From: JBQLZO01 sp052168315
GTDB lineage: Bacteria; Planctomycetota; Phycisphaerae; Phycisphaerales; UBA1924
Direction: 5' to 3'
NCBI GenBank assembly: GCA_052168315.1
Contig: JBQLZO010000037.1
Coordinates: 1 to 61,112, forward strand
DNA length: 61,112 nt
The stretch's first letter is position 1, and the number at the start of each line of letters is the position of its first letter. This document shows positions 32,371 through 41,110 of this stretch, in pieces. The notes beneath the pieces were generated by a model, which saw only the letters and a list, made by a program, of their open reading frames with translations, did no database searches and was not told where the DNA came from. Position numbers and translations under genes: made by a program.

Positions 32371-33671
32371 GCGTCCGATCCCTCCTCCGGTTCGGCGCCG
32401 CCGGCGCGCCCCCGCTCGCCGTCCAGTTCATCCTTCAGCGCGCCCGCCAGCCGCTCGTACTCGCTGATCCCGTTGTACAACTGCGCCGAGATCCGCACGA
32501 GCCGCGAGGGCCACGCCGGGAACGGCACGATCGGCACCTGGATCCGCCACCGCTCGATCAGCCGCTCCTGAAGCGCGTGCGGATACACGGCGCCGGGGCG
32601 CTGCGAGCCGGGCGCGGCCGGCAGGGGGATGCTCGCGATCGAGCCGATCATGCCCTCCGGGGCCGGAGCATCGATCCCGAGCGCCTCGCAGATCGCCGAT
32701 CGACCGCGCAGCGCCAGCGACCGGTTCGCACGCCGGATCCCGTCCCACCCATCGGGATGCAGCGAGCCCATCGCGTCGATCGCCGCCGGCACGCACAGGT
32801 ACGCCGTCGGATCGTCGGTGCCCGTCCAGTCGAACTCCAAGTGGTACCGGGAGCGATCGGTCCGCGCCGAGTTGTGCCCGTGCGAAGTGGCGACCGGGTG
32901 AACCCGCTCGCTCAGGTCGGCGCGCACCCACAGGAACCCCGCCCCCTTCGGCGCGCAGATCCACTTGTGGCAGTTGCCCGTGTACGCCGCCGCGCCCAGC
33001 CCCGCGATGTCCAGATCCACCATCCCGGGCGCGTGCGCGCCATCCACCAGCGTCAGCACACCCCGCGACTCCAGCGCCCGAACCATCTCCGCGATCGGCA
33101 GCACCAGCGCGGTCGGGCTCGTCACATGGTCCAGCAGCGCCAGGCGCGTCCGCGCGGTCACGCGCCCCAGCACCGCCTCCGTCGCCCGCCCCGGATCGTC
33201 GATCGGAAACGGAACCTCGGCGACCACAACCCGCGCCCCCGAACGCTCCGCGGCCACCTCCAGAGCACACCGGCACGCGTTGTACGCGTGGCTCGTCGTC
33301 AGCAGCTCATCGCCCGGCTCGAACCGAAGCGACCGGAGCACCGCGTTCACCGCGTGGGTGGCGTTGGGTACAAACGCCAGCCCCTCCGCATCGCACCCCA
33401 GGAACCCGGCGAGCCGCCGCCGGGCCTCATCCAGCAACGGCTCCAGCCGCTCGACCATGAACCGCACCGGTTCGCGCTCCATCTCGGCCCGCAGCGCGCT
33501 CTGGTGCTCCAGCACCACCCGAGGCGTTGCGCCGAAGGAGCCGTGGTTGAGGAAGGTCACCCCCTCGTCGAGCCCCCAGTGCAACGCGAGCCCCGAACGC
33601 AGGCGCTGGGCGCTCGCCTCAGCATCCGGGCAGCGCATCGAGGAGCCAAAATCGATCGACGGCGGGGTCAT
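32367..33671 (-). CDS. class V PLP-dependent aminotransferase-family protein
   Basis: The protein of 434 residues belongs to the aminotransferase class V fold, near the isopenicillin N epimerase group. It has LNHGSFGA at 41-48, a pyridoxal phosphate-binding Asp in DGAHAPG (Asp200) and the Schiff-base lysine in NCHKW (Lys236). C-terminal PFPAWPSRLVRIS is the expected substrate-carboxylate region. The reaction is not decidable from sequence: cysteine desulfurase-like, epimerase-like or lyase-like members exist. The ATG at 33671 is the first with family-like sequence. It starts the leftward operon that continues with holB, VWA, exbB and exbD. Confidence 0.85.
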   Translation of the reverse strand: MTPPSIDFGSSMRCPDAEASAQRLRSGLALHWGLDEGVTFLNHGSFGATPRVVLEHQSALRAEMEREPVRFMVERLEPLLDEARRRLAGFLGCDAEGLAFVPNATHAVNAVLRSLRFEPGDELLTTSHAYNACRCALEVAAERSGARVVVAEVPFPIDDPGRATEAVLGRVTARTRLALLDHVTSPTALVLPIAEMVRALESRGVLTLVDGAHAPGMVDLDIAGLGAAAYTGNCHKWICAPKGAGFLWVRADLSERVHPVATSHGHNSARTDRSRYHLEFDWTGTDDPTAYLCVPAAIDAMGSLHPDGWDGIRRANRSLALRGRSAICEALGIDAPAPEGMIGSIASIPLPAAPGSQRPGAVYPHALQERLIERWRIQVPIVPFPAWPSRLVRISAQLYNGISEYERLAGALKDELDGERGRAGGAEPEEGSDA

Positions 33672-34111
33672 CGGCGGACAGGGTAGGGCCGAGCGACCCG
33701 CTCCGGAGCCGCTCACCCCTCGACCCGCTCCCGGGGCCGATTCTCCCCATCGGCGCTCCGCGCGACATGTCCCATGCTCGACACAGAATTGCAGTTCCAC
33801 CTGAATCCCGAATTTTCACAGATTCAGTCTTTGCCAGAATCGGTCCTGCCTGTACATTTGGAAAACGCTCTGGGCGAAGTCCCGGTATTGCAACAGACTG
33901 GCGCGCATTCCGCGTGTATCCGGACCTGAGCACCACCAGACTTTCAAGAGCAATCGGCGCGCGGCCCCACGATCCGCTCCGTCGCGCCTCCCGCGTCATT
34001 CGGCACTGCGACCCCTGTCCAGACGGCTGTGAACTTGCGCTCCGGCGCATTCCTCTGGTCCCCGTGCGCACGCATCGCGCTGCGCCAACTCGCTTCCGAA
34101 GGTGGATTCCG
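33672..34111 (+). other. intergenic leader of the FG-GAP/dockerin gene
   Basis: 440 bases without a gene, between divergent transcription units. A central patch (about 33787-33960) is distinctly richer in A and T than the rest and contains TACATT at 33853, a plausible -10 element. The remaining 250 bases to the ATG would form a long leader; I see no known riboswitch signature. Confidence 0.55.
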
Positions 34112-36154
34112 ATGCTTGATCAAGCGACCAGCACACACTCTTCCGCCCGGAGCCGCGCCGCCGCCCTCAGGCTGTCGCTCGCGTTCCTGCTCGCCGCGCC
34201 GATGCCCACCCTCGCGGGCGTCCCCGATCCGTTCACGGAAGAGAGCGCCGCACGCGGTCTCATTTACCAGATCGTGAACTACCCGCCATCCTTCGGGCAC
34301 CAGGGGTTCGGCACCGCCATCGCCGACCTCAACAACGATGGCCACTCCGACATCATCTCACTCGGGCACCCCAACCGGTTCGTCGGTGTGTTCGAGAACA
34401 ACGGCCTCGGGCAGTTCACCGACCGCACCGCCGTCGCGAACCTCGGCAACTTCGTCAACCCCTCCGACCTCGTCGTGTTCGACTACAACAATGATGGACG
34501 CCTCGACATCCTCGTCGTCCAGCTCATCTCCCCCAACCGTCTGTTCCGCAACGACGGGAACTTCAGTTTTACCCTCGTCGACTCCGTCAGCCTCGAGGAT
34601 GGCGGCGACAGCCAGGGCGGCACCGCCGCCGACTTCGATGGCGATGGCTGGCTCGATGTCTACATCGCCAACTACTCGGGCATCAAGGGCGGCGCGGCCA
34701 CCTCGCAGATCCGCAACAAGCTCTACAAGAACCTCGGCGCTGGACAATGGCAGGATGTCTCAGTCCAGCAGGGCGTGGACGACCCCGGGTACGGCTTTTT
34801 CGGACAGTGGTTCGATGCCAACCGCGACTCGTGGCCCGAGCTCTACCTGTCCAACGACCGCGGGCACCTCCCGCCCTTCTTCGCGGAAAACCGCCTGTGG
34901 TCCAACCAGAAAGGCCAGATGGTCGACATCTCCGCCGGCTCCGGCGCCGACATCGCCATCTTCTCCATGGGCGTGGCCATGGGTGACCTCGACCAGAACG
35001 GCTGGCCCGACCTCTACTGCACGAACATCTCCGGGTACCCCCAGGGGTACAACTTCCTGCTCATGAACCAGGGCCCGGGCGAGAACGGCCAGGTCACCTT
35101 CGTCGAGTCGTCGCAGCAGTGGGGGGTCCGCGTCCAGAAGACCGGATGGGGCGCGGCCTTCGTCGACCTGACGAACAACGGCCGCCCGGACATCTATGTC
35201 AACAACTCCTTCAGCACCAACTCCCTGTTCCTCAACAACGGCACGCTCCCGCTCGTCGACACCGCCGCTGCCATGGGCGTCGCCGGGTCCAACGGGCTCC
35301 CGCGCGTCTCCTACTCAATGGCCTACGGCGATCTCAACGGAGACGGCGCGATCGACATGGTCGTCCCCGACCTCGGCGGCAACATCAGGCTCTACATCAA
35401 CAACGAGGCGCACAAGCGAAACTTCGTCCGCCTCCAGGTCATCGATCATCCGGTCCAGCGCCCGGCCGCCAACGCCTCGGTCGATGGAACCTTCACGCAC
35501 CCCTCCGCCGGAGCGATGACCAACCACCAGCACCAGCAGTTCGGCGGGAACAACTACCTCGGCCAGAACGAACTCTGGTGCCACTTCGGGATCGACGAGG
35601 CCCCTTCCATGGACACCGCCACCATCACATGGCAGGGCGGCGCCCAGCGCACGCTCACCAACATCCACGCTGGCACCCGCGCCCAGGTCTACCACCCCGA
35701 CCGACTCGGCGACAAGAACAATGATGGCGCGGTCACCCCCGTCGACCTCCAGTCCTTCGCCGCCGCCTACGCCGCCATTGCCGTCCAGCCCGGGCTCGAA
35801 ATGATGGACTTCAGCGGCGATTTCATCGTCGATGATGACGACATGGCCGCGTTCCTCGACCGCTACGCCGGCCCGTTCTCAGACTGCAACAACGATGGCG
35901 TGTCCGACCCCGTCGAGATCATCACCCTCGGGCTCGAAGACCTCGACCTCGACGGTGTGCCCGACCAGTGCCCGCCCTCCCCGTGCGACTGCGACCTCGA
36001 CCGCGACGGCATGGTCAACTCCGACGACCTGAACATCCTCCTCAGCGCGTTCGGCGCCACCGACGCCGGCGATGTCAACCGATCCGGCGACACCGACTTC
36101 GCCGACCTCGCGCTCATGCTCAGCGCGTTCAGCATCGAGTGCATCCCCGGCTGA
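34112..36154 (+). CDS. secreted FG-GAP/ASPIC protein with dockerin-type repeats
   Basis: A 680-residue exported protein. Signal peptide 1-35 (ends PTLAG). Residues ~45-430 contain seven or so FG-GAP/VCBS calcium-binding blade repeats of the form D-x-N-x-D-G-x-x-D (for example DLNNDGHSD, DYNNDGRLD, DFDGDGWLD, DLNGDGAID), expected to form a beta-propeller. An ASPIC/UnbV-like domain lies at about 430-525 (FVRLQVIDHP to LTNIHAG). The tail from 533 has dockerin-type loops (GDKNNDGAVTPVDL, CDLDRDGMVNSDDL, GDVNRSGDTDFADL), which planctomycetes use for cell-surface or cohesin-like attachment. An RBS AAGGTGG precedes the ATG. It probably binds a surface ligand or polysaccharide; no enzymatic site is seen. 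Confidence 0.88.
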   Translation: MLDQATSTHSSARSRAAALRLSLAFLLAAPMPTLAGVPDPFTEESAARGLIYQIVNYPPSFGHQGFGTAIADLNNDGHSDIISLGHPNRFVGVFENNGLGQFTDRTAVANLGNFVNPSDLVVFDYNNDGRLDILVVQLISPNRLFRNDGNFSFTLVDSVSLEDGGDSQGGTAADFDGDGWLDVYIANYSGIKGGAATSQIRNKLYKNLGAGQWQDVSVQQGVDDPGYGFFGQWFDANRDSWPELYLSNDRGHLPPFFAENRLWSNQKGQMVDISAGSGADIAIFSMGVAMGDLDQNGWPDLYCTNISGYPQGYNFLLMNQGPGENGQVTFVESSQQWGVRVQKTGWGAAFVDLTNNGRPDIYVNNSFSTNSLFLNNGTLPLVDTAAAMGVAGSNGLPRVSYSMAYGDLNGDGAIDMVVPDLGGNIRLYINNEAHKRNFVRLQVIDHPVQRPAANASVDGTFTHPSAGAMTNHQHQQFGGNNYLGQNELWCHFGIDEAPSMDTATITWQGGAQRTLTNIHAGTRAQVYHPDRLGDKNNDGAVTPVDLQSFAAAYAAIAVQPGLEMMDFSGDFIVDDDDMAAFLDRYAGPFSDCNNDGVSDPVEIITLGLEDLDLDGVPDQCPPSPCDCDLDRDGMVNSDDLNILLSAFGATDAGDVNRSGDTDFADLALMLSAFSIECIPG

Positions 36155-36220
36155 CCCAGCACCGTCCGCCCCACGGGCACCGGCCGTCTCCTGCGCCTCC
36201 GCCACCGACCAACCAACGAA

Positions 36221-36304
36221 TGCGGGCGACAGGAATCGAACCTGCACGGCCTCTCGGCCACGGGAACCTAAATCCCGCGCGTCTGCCAGTTCCGCCACGC
36301 CCGC
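36221..36304 (-). tRNA. tRNA-Leu (anticodon UAG)
   Basis: Read on the minus strand: acceptor GCGGGCG/CGCCCGC, discriminator A, anticodon stem CGGGA/TCCCG around loop TTTAGGT (anticodon TAG, reads CUA), and a long variable arm, as expected for Leu. The 3' CCA is not encoded. It ends 66 bases past the FG-GAP gene, facing it. Confidence 0.93.
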
Positions 36305-36445
36305 GCTCTTATCCCGGGCGCGCTGCGCCGCGCCCGGTCGCTGACATCCTATCGCAGACCCGAACCACCCCTCACGCACCGTCGCGCCAATGTGCCGGCG
36401 CACGCCGCATCGCCGCCGCTGGACCCTCCACGCCCACCCCGCCGA

Positions 36446-36451
36446 TACAGT
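36446..36451 (+). promoter_or_regulatory. -10-like hexamer of the DoxX gene
   Basis: TACAGT, 118 bases before the ATG at 36569, in a GC-rich gap of 264 bases between the tRNA-Leu gene and the DoxX gene. Confidence 0.3.
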
Positions 36452-36568
36452 CTGGAGCGCGGGGCGTGCAACGATGCGTCCCCGAATCGGAACAATCCGC
36501 CGGCGCCGCCCCGCGCCGAGAGCGCCCGCCGATCATCGATCGACGCGGAATTCGAAAGGAAGCCCACG

Positions 36569-37576
36569 ATGCGCACCGCGCTGGCCTGCAACTTCTCTCC
36601 ATTGCTCCTCCGCGTCGCGCTGGGCGTGACCTTCCTCTGGGCCGGCGCTGCCAAGGTCTTCTATGTCGATGACTACACCGGCGCCCGGGCCGCCGCCCTG
36701 GCCAACGCCGGTGTCCAGTCCGCCATCGACGCCGCGCAACCCCTCCCGACCATCACACCGCCGCCCGCCCCCACCCCGGAACCGCGCCCCACGCCGCCAA
36801 CCCGCCCCTCCGGCGGATCGACCAACCCATCGCCCGACGCCGCCGATCCCGACAACCCCTCGGCAGAACCCGAGGAGCCCTCAGCCCGCGCCACACCCGC
36901 CGCCGGGCCATCCCTGGTCCACACCACCCCGAGCCACACCGCGCGCATCCTCCCCGCCCGCTTCACCACCATGCAGCCCGAGAGCTCCACGGACTCCGAA
37001 CCCACCACCACTGCATCATCACCCACCGGCACCACGCCCCCGCCCGCGAGCACCGCCCCCGCGATCGTCTACGAACCGGAGCAGTTCCCGGAGGACCGCC
37101 CGGTCCAGCTCCGCCGTCTCCACGGGCTCGTGCTCGCCATGGACGCCGCCCACGCCCGCGGCCAGTGGCCCGACTTCCTCGCAGGGCCCGCGGCATACAC
37201 CGCCCTCGCTTGGGCCGCAGCGCTCGTCGAACTCCTCGGCGGCATCTTCCTGCTCTTCGGATTCCTCACACGCATTGCCGCGATCTCCGTTGCCGGTGTC
37301 ATGGCCGGCGCCATCTGGATGACCCAGATCGGCCCCGCGCTCAGCGCAACGGATCCCTCGGCCACATTCCTCGGCTTCCTCCCGGCGCTCCGGCTCGACG
37401 ACCCGGCCGCGTGGACCAGCGCCTGGAAGGACCTGCTCTGGCAGTTCATGCTGCTCATGGCCGCCTTGGCCGTGTTCTTCTCCGGCCCCGGCAAGCTCGC
37501 GATCGATGCCCTCCTCTTCGTCGCACCCGGCGAGCCCAAGCGCTCGCGCCGCCGCGACGACGACGATGAGATCTGA
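36569..37576 (+). CDS. DoxX-like membrane protein with a Pro-rich periplasmic insertion
   Basis: The protein is 335 residues long. It has a first membrane segment (about 12-30, including ALGVTFLWAGAAKVF) and three further segments in the last third (near 207-228, 233-253 and 290-308): a four-helix DoxX/DoxD-type membrane protein. Between helix 1 and the rest lies an insertion of about 150 residues (40-190), almost entirely Pro, Thr, Ala and Ser, with no globular features. DoxX relatives take part in thiosulfate oxidation or in redox partnership with other enzymes; the function here is undetermined. A good RBS (AAAGGA) precedes the ATG. A charged RSRRRDDDDE tail closes the protein. Confidence 0.75.
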   Translation: MRTALACNFSPLLLRVALGVTFLWAGAAKVFYVDDYTGARAAALANAGVQSAIDAAQPLPTITPPPAPTPEPRPTPPTRPSGGSTNPSPDAADPDNPSAEPEEPSARATPAAGPSLVHTTPSHTARILPARFTTMQPESSTDSEPTTTASSPTGTTPPPASTAPAIVYEPEQFPEDRPVQLRRLHGLVLAMDAAHARGQWPDFLAGPAAYTALAWAAALVELLGGIFLLFGFLTRIAAISVAGVMAGAIWMTQIGPALSATDPSATFLGFLPALRLDDPAAWTSAWKDLLWQFMLLMAALAVFFSGPGKLAIDALLFVAPGEPKRSRRRDDDDEI

Positions 37577-37736
37577 TCGCCCCGCGCCCAGCGCCCCGCG
37601 CAACCAGTGAGCATCCGCCAACATCGAACAGCGCCCTATCACGACGATCGGGCGTTGTCGCGCGCAGCGCGCCGCGCTCTCCCCCCATGCCACCCGCCGC
37701 GCCTCCACGCCCGGCGCGCGCCCTGCGACCATCCCC

Positions 37737-37742
37737 TACGAT
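37737..37742 (+). promoter_or_regulatory. -10-like hexamer of the kynurenine operon
   Basis: TACGAT, 92 bases before the first ATG of the operon at 37835, in a GC-rich 258-base gap. Confidence 0.3.
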
Positions 37743-37834
37743 TGGGCGCTGATCGGTCCCTTCTCACCCGGCCCCACCCTCCCACGGGACCACACCTCCC
37801 CGCACGGGACCACAACACCGAACGGAGGCACGCC

Positions 37835-38467
37835 ATGTCCGCCGCAACCCCGCCCGCGTCGACCACCTCCCACGCCATCCCCAACACCCACGCCACCTCC
37901 ACCCCCATCGGCCAGCCCTTCAATCTCATGGGCTGGGTCGAGAAGCACAAGGCCGACCTCAAGCCCCCCGTCTCCAACAAGCAGTTCTACAAGGAAGCCA
38001 ACGATGTCGTGGTCTTCGTCTCCGGCGGCCCGAACACCCGCAATGACTTCCATGTCAACCCCACCGAGGAACTCTTCTTCCAGCTCAAGGGCGATATCGC
38101 CGTCCGCGTCCGCCCGCTCGATGGCTCGCCGCCGCACGATGTCATCATCCGCGAGGGCGAGACCTGGCTCTGCCCCCGCTGGGTCCCGCACCGCCCTCAG
38201 CGCCCGGCCGACACCATCGGGCTGATCGTTGAGTTCCCAAGAGGCGGGCACGAGGATGGGCTCCGCTGGTACTGCCCCAAGTGCGACACCCTCGTCTACG
38301 AGGCCAAGTGGATGCTCAAGGACATCGACACCGAACTGGCCACCATCATGAACGACTTCTGGGATGGCCCCGAATCCCGCCGAACCTGCCCGAAGTGCCA
38401 GCATGTCATCCAGCGCGGCGAGGTGTTCGAACTGTCGCAGGCGACGCCGGCGGGGGCGAAGGCGTGA
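37835..38467 (+). CDS. nbaC: 3-hydroxyanthranilate 3,4-dioxygenase
   Basis: Opens the ring of 3-hydroxyanthranilate with O2 to 2-amino-3-carboxymuconate semialdehyde (ACMS). The protein of 210 residues has the cupin fold: iron ligands in NDFHVNPTEE (the first His and Glu of the site) and a second His in the strand containing WVPHRPQRP. The C-terminal part carries two rubredoxin-like CPKC pairs (in WYCPKCDTLVY and RTCPKCQHVI), typical of the bacterial enzymes with a second iron. About 35 disordered residues precede the conserved GQPFNLMGWVE. GGAGG precedes the ATG at 37835. It is first of three adjacent kynurenine-pathway genes. Confidence 0.92.
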   Translation: MSAATPPASTTSHAIPNTHATSTPIGQPFNLMGWVEKHKADLKPPVSNKQFYKEANDVVVFVSGGPNTRNDFHVNPTEELFFQLKGDIAVRVRPLDGSPPHDVIIREGETWLCPRWVPHRPQRPADTIGLIVEFPRGGHEDGLRWYCPKCDTLVYEAKWMLKDIDTELATIMNDFWDGPESRRTCPKCQHVIQRGEVFELSQATPAGAKA

Positions 38468-38535
38468 AGCAATTTGTGCCTTACGCCCATCGCTTCGACA
38501 CAACGGAACCAAGTCTCAACCGGGGAGGCCGTTGA

Positions 38536-39651
38536 ATGGCACGCCACTTCTTCACCGTCGATGTCCACACCCACATCCTCCCGCCCAACTGGCCGGACCT
38601 GGCCGAGAAGTACGGCTACGGGCGCTGGGTCACCATGGTGCCCAAGCACGATGACAAGGGCCTGTGCTGCGGCGGGCGGATGCTCATCGCCGGGGAGAAA
38701 TTCCGCGATGTCTCGCTCAACTGCTTCGACCACGGCGTCCGGCTCTCCGAGTGCGATGCGCTCGGTGTCGATGTCCAGGTCCTCTCCACCGTCCCCGTCA
38801 TGTTCTCCTACTGGGCCCAGCCCGAGCACACGCTCGAGCTCGCGAAGCGCATCAACGACCACATCGCCGAGGTCTGCCGCGCCCATCCCAACCGCTTCAT
38901 CGGCCTCGGCACCGTTCCCATGCAGGCGCCGGACCTCGCCATCCGCGAGATGGAACGCTGCATGAACGAGCTCGGCATGGTCGGCATCGAGATCGGCTCG
39001 CACATCGAACAACCCCGCTCGCTCGACTGGAACCTCTCCGAGCCCGCGCTGTTCCCGTTCTTCGAAGCGGCCGACCGGCTTGGCGCCGCCATCTTCGTCC
39101 ACCCGTGGGACATGATGGGCGAAAAAGACATGGGCAAGTACTGGCTCCCATGGCTCGTGGGCATGCCCGCCGAGACCGCGCGGGCCGTGTGCTCCATGAT
39201 TTTCGCCGGCGTGTTCGAGCGGCTCCCCAACCTCCGCGTCATGTTCGCGCACGGCGGCGGCTCGTTCCCCTACACCATCGGGCGCATCGAGCATGGCTGG
39301 CAGTGCCGACCCGACCTCGTCGCCATCGACTCCACCCGCAACCCGTGGTCCTACCTCGCGCAGCCGCCGAGCACCCCCGCCCACTTCTATGTCGATTCAC
39401 TCGTGCATTCGCGCAACGCGCTCCGCTACCTGCTCGCCCTCATGGACGAAAGACGCGTCGCCATGGGATCCGACTACCCCTTCCCGCTCGGCGAGGCCAA
39501 GCCCGGCGCCATGATCGACTCCATGTACGACCTCACCGACGACACCAAGCAACGCCTCCTCGGCGGCACCGCCCTCGAATTCCTCAACCGAACCATCGAC
39601 GACTTCGGCCGCCCCGCCCGCCTCACCAAACCCACCAACGCCAACGCATGA
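38536..39651 (+). CDS. nbaD: 2-amino-3-carboxymuconate-6-semialdehyde decarboxylase
   Basis: ACMSD removes CO2 from ACMS to give 2-aminomuconate semialdehyde, diverting it from quinolinate and NAD synthesis toward degradation. The protein, 371 residues, is an amidohydrolase-fold decarboxylase: VHTHILPP at 10-17 (first metal His pair), FVHPWDMMGEKDMGKYWLPW (active-site region around 194-213) with a metal His, MFAHGGGSFP, and MGSDYPFPLGE (metal Asp) near 313-323. The start at 38536 follows AGGC/GGAGG-like sequence and is spaced 68 bases from the dioxygenase gene. Its stop overlaps the kynureninase start by ATGA. Confidence 0.92.
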   Translation: MARHFFTVDVHTHILPPNWPDLAEKYGYGRWVTMVPKHDDKGLCCGGRMLIAGEKFRDVSLNCFDHGVRLSECDALGVDVQVLSTVPVMFSYWAQPEHTLELAKRINDHIAEVCRAHPNRFIGLGTVPMQAPDLAIREMERCMNELGMVGIEIGSHIEQPRSLDWNLSEPALFPFFEAADRLGAAIFVHPWDMMGEKDMGKYWLPWLVGMPAETARAVCSMIFAGVFERLPNLRVMFAHGGGSFPYTIGRIEHGWQCRPDLVAIDSTRNPWSYLAQPPSTPAHFYVDSLVHSRNALRYLLALMDERRVAMGSDYPFPLGEAKPGAMIDSMYDLTDDTKQRLLGGTALEFLNRTIDDFGRPARLTKPTNANA

Positions 39652-40991
39652 CCACCACCTCCCCCCAACTCCCCACCACCTGGCCCACCGACCACGCCGG
39701 CGCTCGCGCGCTCGACCGTGATGACCCCATCCCCTCGCGCCGCGCCGAGTTCCACATCCCGCCATCGCCCGCGCACGATGATGGCCGCGAGTCCATCTAC
39801 CTCTGCGGCAACTCGCTCGGGCTCCAGCCCAAGGCCCTCCGCGCCGAGATCGAACGACTCATGGACGACTGGGCCCACCTCGGCGTCGAAGGCCACTTCC
39901 ACGCCCGCCACGCCTGGTACCCCTTCCACGAGTTCGTCCGAAAGCCCGCCGCCGCGATCGTCGGCGCGCTCCCGCACGAAGTCGTCGTCATGAACTCGCT
40001 CACCGTCAACTGCCACCTGCTCATGCTCTCGTTCTATCGACCGCAGGGCGAGCGCAAGAAAATCCTCATCGACGGCCCATGCTTCCCCTCCGATGTCTAC
40101 GCCGTGAAGTCACAACTCCGCCTCCACGCCCACGACCCCGAAGCCGACCTCCTCTGGGCCCGCCCACGCCCCGGCGAACGCACCCACCGAGAAGACGACA
40201 TCATCGAACAGATCGAAACCCACAAGCACGAACTGGCCCTCATCCACCTCGCCGGCGTCAACTACGCCACCGGCCAGTTCTACGACATCCAGCGCATCAC
40301 CAACGCCGCACGCGAGCATGGCATCAACATCGGCTGGGATCTCGCCCATGCCGCGGGCAATGTCCCGCTGAAAATGCACGACTGGGCCCCCGACTACGCC
40401 GCGTGGTGCTCGTACAAGTATCTCAACTCGGGCCCCGGCGCGGTCGCCGGCGCGTTCATCCACGAACGCCACCTCGGCCGCGCCGGCAACGACGCCTTCG
40501 AACGCTTCGCACAGATGCCCAGGCTCGAAGGCTGGTGGGGCAACGATCCCGACCAGCGGTTCAAGATGGGCGAACAGTTCACGCCATATCCCACCGCCGA
40601 CGCGTGGGCGCTCTCCAACCCGCCCATCTTCGCGATGCTCCCCGTCAAGGTCAGCTACGACATGTTCGCCGCCAGCGGCATGGACCGCCTCCGCCAGCGC
40701 TCGCAGCGCCTCACCGCCTACCTCGCCCACCTCATCGACGAACTGTCAACGGAACTCGGCAATGCCTTCGAACTCGTCACCCCGCGCGACCCTGCCCGTC
40801 GCGGCGCGCAACTCTCCGTGCGCTCCACCGCCGACAACCCCCGCGCCCTGCACGATGCGCTCACCGCCCAGGGCGTGCTCTGCGACTTCCGCGAGCCCGA
40901 CATCATCCGCCTCGCACCCACACCGATGTACAACACCTTCGAGGACTGTTGGAAACTGGCCGAGGCGCTCCGGGCGGCAGCTCAGGCCTGA
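39648..40991 (+). CDS. kynU: kynureninase
   Basis: Cleaves kynurenine or 3-hydroxykynurenine to (3-hydroxy)anthranilate and alanine, a PLP enzyme. The 447-residue protein has LCGNSLGLQP near 52-61, the PLP Asp in WDLAHAAGN, and the Schiff-base Lys in CSYKYLNSGPGA. RLAPTPMYNTFED near the end closes the family pattern. The ATG overlaps the decarboxylase stop. With the two genes upstream it forms a route from (3-hydroxy)kynurenine to aminomuconate semialdehyde. Tryptophan dioxygenase, formamidase and kynurenine monooxygenase are not in the window. Confidence 0.94.
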   Translation: MTTTSPQLPTTWPTDHAGARALDRDDPIPSRRAEFHIPPSPAHDDGRESIYLCGNSLGLQPKALRAEIERLMDDWAHLGVEGHFHARHAWYPFHEFVRKPAAAIVGALPHEVVVMNSLTVNCHLLMLSFYRPQGERKKILIDGPCFPSDVYAVKSQLRLHAHDPEADLLWARPRPGERTHREDDIIEQIETHKHELALIHLAGVNYATGQFYDIQRITNAAREHGINIGWDLAHAAGNVPLKMHDWAPDYAAWCSYKYLNSGPGAVAGAFIHERHLGRAGNDAFERFAQMPRLEGWWGNDPDQRFKMGEQFTPYPTADAWALSNPPIFAMLPVKVSYDMFAASGMDRLRQRSQRLTAYLAHLIDELSTELGNAFELVTPRDPARRGAQLSVRSTADNPRALHDALTAQGVLCDFREPDIIRLAPTPMYNTFEDCWKLAEALRAAAQA

Positions 40992-41056
40992 AGCACACGG
41001 CCCGTTCCAATCGCCCATCCCACATCCGCAGGGAATGTGCTCGGTCAAACGAGAGT

Positions 41057-41110
41057 GGGGGGCTTGGGGGAGCTGGGGGGAGTTGGGGGGAGTTGGGGGG
41101 GGTGGGGGGG
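41057..41110 (+). repeat. G-run array abutting the purA stop codon
   Basis: Seven G tracts of five to eight bases, separated by CTT, AGCT, AGTT (twice) or single T, running to the base before the purA stop codon on the other strand. Between convergent kynU and purA. It has quadruplex potential on the plus strand; on the purA message it is a C-run directly after the stop. Confidence 0.85.
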
